Of a stretch of 64,000 bases of DNA, positions 62,574-64,000 are shown one piece after another. The notes beneath the pieces are model-generated. The model saw only the letters and a program-made list of their open reading frames with translations. It had not been told where the DNA came from and made no database searches. Where the stretch lies: NCBI RefSeq assembly GCF_025370935.1, contig NC_133491.1, positions 3,002,960 through 3,066,959 of the forward strand, in the 5' to 3' direction. The position numbers were made by a program, and so were the translations under genes. Numbering within the stretch: position 1 is the first letter of the stretch; the number at the start of each line of letters is the position of its first letter. This stretch comes from Choristoneura fumiferana (taxonomy: Eukaryota; Arthropoda; Insecta; Lepidoptera; Tortricidae).

Positions 62574-63150
62574 ATTAGCAAAAGTGTTCCCCCTGTTCCA
62601 CGCCTTCACAGGGTGTGACAATGTCTCCTTTTTTAACGGGAAAGTCAAAAAAGTGCAATAGAGACATGGAACGCATTTCCTAATGCTACAGAAGGGTTTC
62701 TGGCAGCATATGAGGGAAGGACTAGCGAGGCTTTTGCGATTATTGAAAAGTTTGTCGTCATTTTACATGACAGGTAATAATGTGCATTTCAATAAAACTA
62801 ATAAAACATATTTAGTACTTAGTTGATATTTTTTCGTTATGTTTTAGATCCAGTTCATTTTCTACTGTAAATGAAGCCCGAAAGCATCTGCGTTTTCAAA
62901 AAAAAAAAACCCGCCAACTGGAAACTACCATGAACGAAAGCCTCTCTGTATCAGCATTTCCTGCGAGCAGTTCCAAGCTGTCTATGTATGGGGTCAGATT
63001 TCACCGACACAAAATCTTCCTGATCCATCTAATTGGGGATGGACCAAAGCCGGTGACCGCTGGCGACCTACTTGGACAGACTTACCAGTAGCTGCCGATG
63101 TATGCTTGGAAATGATTCGATGCAGATGCAAAAAGTTTTTTTTATTATTA
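62574..63150 (+). pseudogene. FHAFTGCD family gene fragment, frameshifted
   Basis: It starts at the LTR edge with VLAKVFPLFHAFTGCDNVSF, shifts frame near 62642, then reads AIETWNAFPNATEGFLAAYE and FVVILHDR to a donor (AG|GTAATA) at 62773. After an acceptor (TTTTAG) at 62847 it reads SSSFSTVNEARKHL, shifts at a run of A (62898-62909), and continues PPTGNYHERK, QAVYVWGQI, DPSNWGWTKAGDRWRPTW and CLEMIRCRCKK. This belongs to a family of uncharacterised invertebrate proteins with a HAFTGCD motif and a C-terminal W-GW...C-x-CKK region. The 5' part is missing. Confidence 0.65.
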
Positions 63151-63299
63151 CCGTACCTACCTTGTTGTTAAAGTTGACACTCCAGCATTTAATATTATTA
63201 TAATAGTGATATTTCTTCTCATTTCCCCTTTTCTTTTGAACTTTAGCTTAACATCTTCTATTTAATCTGGATAAACAAATTTTTAAGCATTTCAAGATC

Positions 63300-63495
63300 C
63301 AATTCCAGATATTTGTATGAAAATACGAATGTTTGTTCTCGGGTCTTGGGTGTTTACTATGTATTTAAGTATGTATCTATCTATATAATTATATTTATCC
63401 GTTGCTTAGTACCCATAACACAAGCTTTGCTAAGCTTACTTTGGGACTAGGTCAATTGGTGTGAATTGTCCCGTGATATTTATTTATCTATTTAT
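63300..63495 (+). repeat. Metulj-type SINE, headless
   Basis: AGATATTTGTATGAAAATAC, CTCGGGTCTTGGGTGTTTAC, CACAAGCTTTGCTAAGCTTA, GACTAGGTCAATTGGTGTGA and a TTTATTTATCTATTTATTTA end. Confidence 0.9.
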
Positions 63496-63880
63496 TTATT
63501 TCCAAATTTCCACATAATTATCGCGAACCTGTCATTTTCCCTTCTATTAGCTATTTTATGTGTTACCAACCTATCTCCCGTCTGTAAATCTGTTCGAGAC
63601 ACCTTAAATCACGCCTATTTTGTTAAGATTTCCCTTCAATGAAATCACCTTGTCTTTTCTGTGGTAACCTTTTAAATGTCAAATCGTAAGTTTGGCAGCT
63701 TTATTGACGCACCTTTACTGACATTAACGCTAAGCTTCTAAATTTGTGCACTAATTACTAAGGAGCTATCTTGCGTGCTCAGCATCACCATTTCCCTCCA
63801 TCTCAACTACTGACGCTTACTTCAGGCATTCTTGGTGAGCAACGCGACACTCAACAAACCGTTCCCCTTTCTCTTCCACA

Positions 63881-64000
63881 ATGTCCGTTCCGTCTTTTGA
63901 TTCCCTAATTGAACAGTTCCCCTGCCTATACAACCCTGACGATTTTAACTTCTCCGATAAAACCGTAAAATCCCGCGTTAAAACCCAACTACTCCAATTA
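63881..64000 (+). CDS. Start of a possible MADF-like ORF, runs off the window
   Basis: The ATG in a CACAATGTCC context opens MSVPSFDSLIEQFPCLYNPD and DFNFSDKTVKSRVKTQLLQL to the edge without a stop. LIEQFPCLYNPDDFNFSDKTVK resembles the first helices of MADF domains (a Myb/SANT-like DNA-binding fold), but 40 residues are too few to be sure. Confidence 0.45.
   Translation, partial: MSVPSFDSLIEQFPCLYNPDDFNFSDKTVKSRVKTQLLQL

Overview
This is an AT-rich nuclear window from an insect, almost certainly a moth or butterfly. Repeat families known from lepidopteran genomes occur throughout: a Metulj-type tRNA-derived SINE, a second tRNA-derived SINE ending in ATC repeats, Helitrons starting near 'TAATATTATAAATGCGAAAG' and ending in a GC hairpin plus CTAG, and the 'GACTCGCGCACGAAGGG' and 'GGGTTCCG' dispersed repeats. 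The species cannot be named from the sequence alone.

Only two stretches look like ordinary host genes. MYG1 (mitochondrial/nucleolar exonuclease family) lies complete on the minus strand at 18048-21779, in four coding exons with consistent splice phases and about 364 codons. On the plus strand, a GC-rich promoter-like zone and a non-coding first exon end in a good donor at 32226. They may splice to an exon at 41429-41543 whose ATG opens a type II signal-anchor peptide. The rest of that gene was not found.

The remainder is mostly transposable elements in layers. 1-14.1 kb holds a THAP exon, a piggyBac pseudogene, a 3.2-kb Helitron block interrupted by a LINE, the C-terminal part of a THAP9/P-type transposase, two hAT transposase fossils and a LINE end. 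15.5-16.9 kb is a compact P-superfamily-like element with about 30-bp inverted repeats, an 8-bp target duplication and a three-exon THAP-only gene. 22-44 kb is introns and intergenic DNA filled with SINEs, MITEs, Helitron ends and LINE tails. A 100-N assembly gap lies at 44649-44748.

44.7-52.2 kb carries two copies of an IS630-Tc1-mariner transposase with a very long D-to-E spacing, a fragment of an uncharacterised 'DGPVTQYRNKT' family, a Crypton-like tyrosine recombinase with broken zinc fingers, and a second piggyBac pseudogene. 53-59.6 kb has a non-autonomous hAT element with a clean 8-bp duplication, a DUF4806 pseudogene, a LINE 3' end, a Tc1/mariner element with perfect 33-bp inverted repeats that keeps only the DNA-binding half of its transposase, and a GC-rich 210-bp coding-like tandem repeat. 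59.6-64 kb contains a duplicated THAP exon with its downstream exon, the 3' end of an LTR retrotransposon, a broken 'FHAFTGCD' family gene beside the LTR, and the start of a possible MADF-like ORF at the window edge.

The genes do not form a pathway. What recurs is mobile elements that have lost their catalytic domain but kept a DNA-binding domain and clean termini, and THAP domains present four times in three sequence types.
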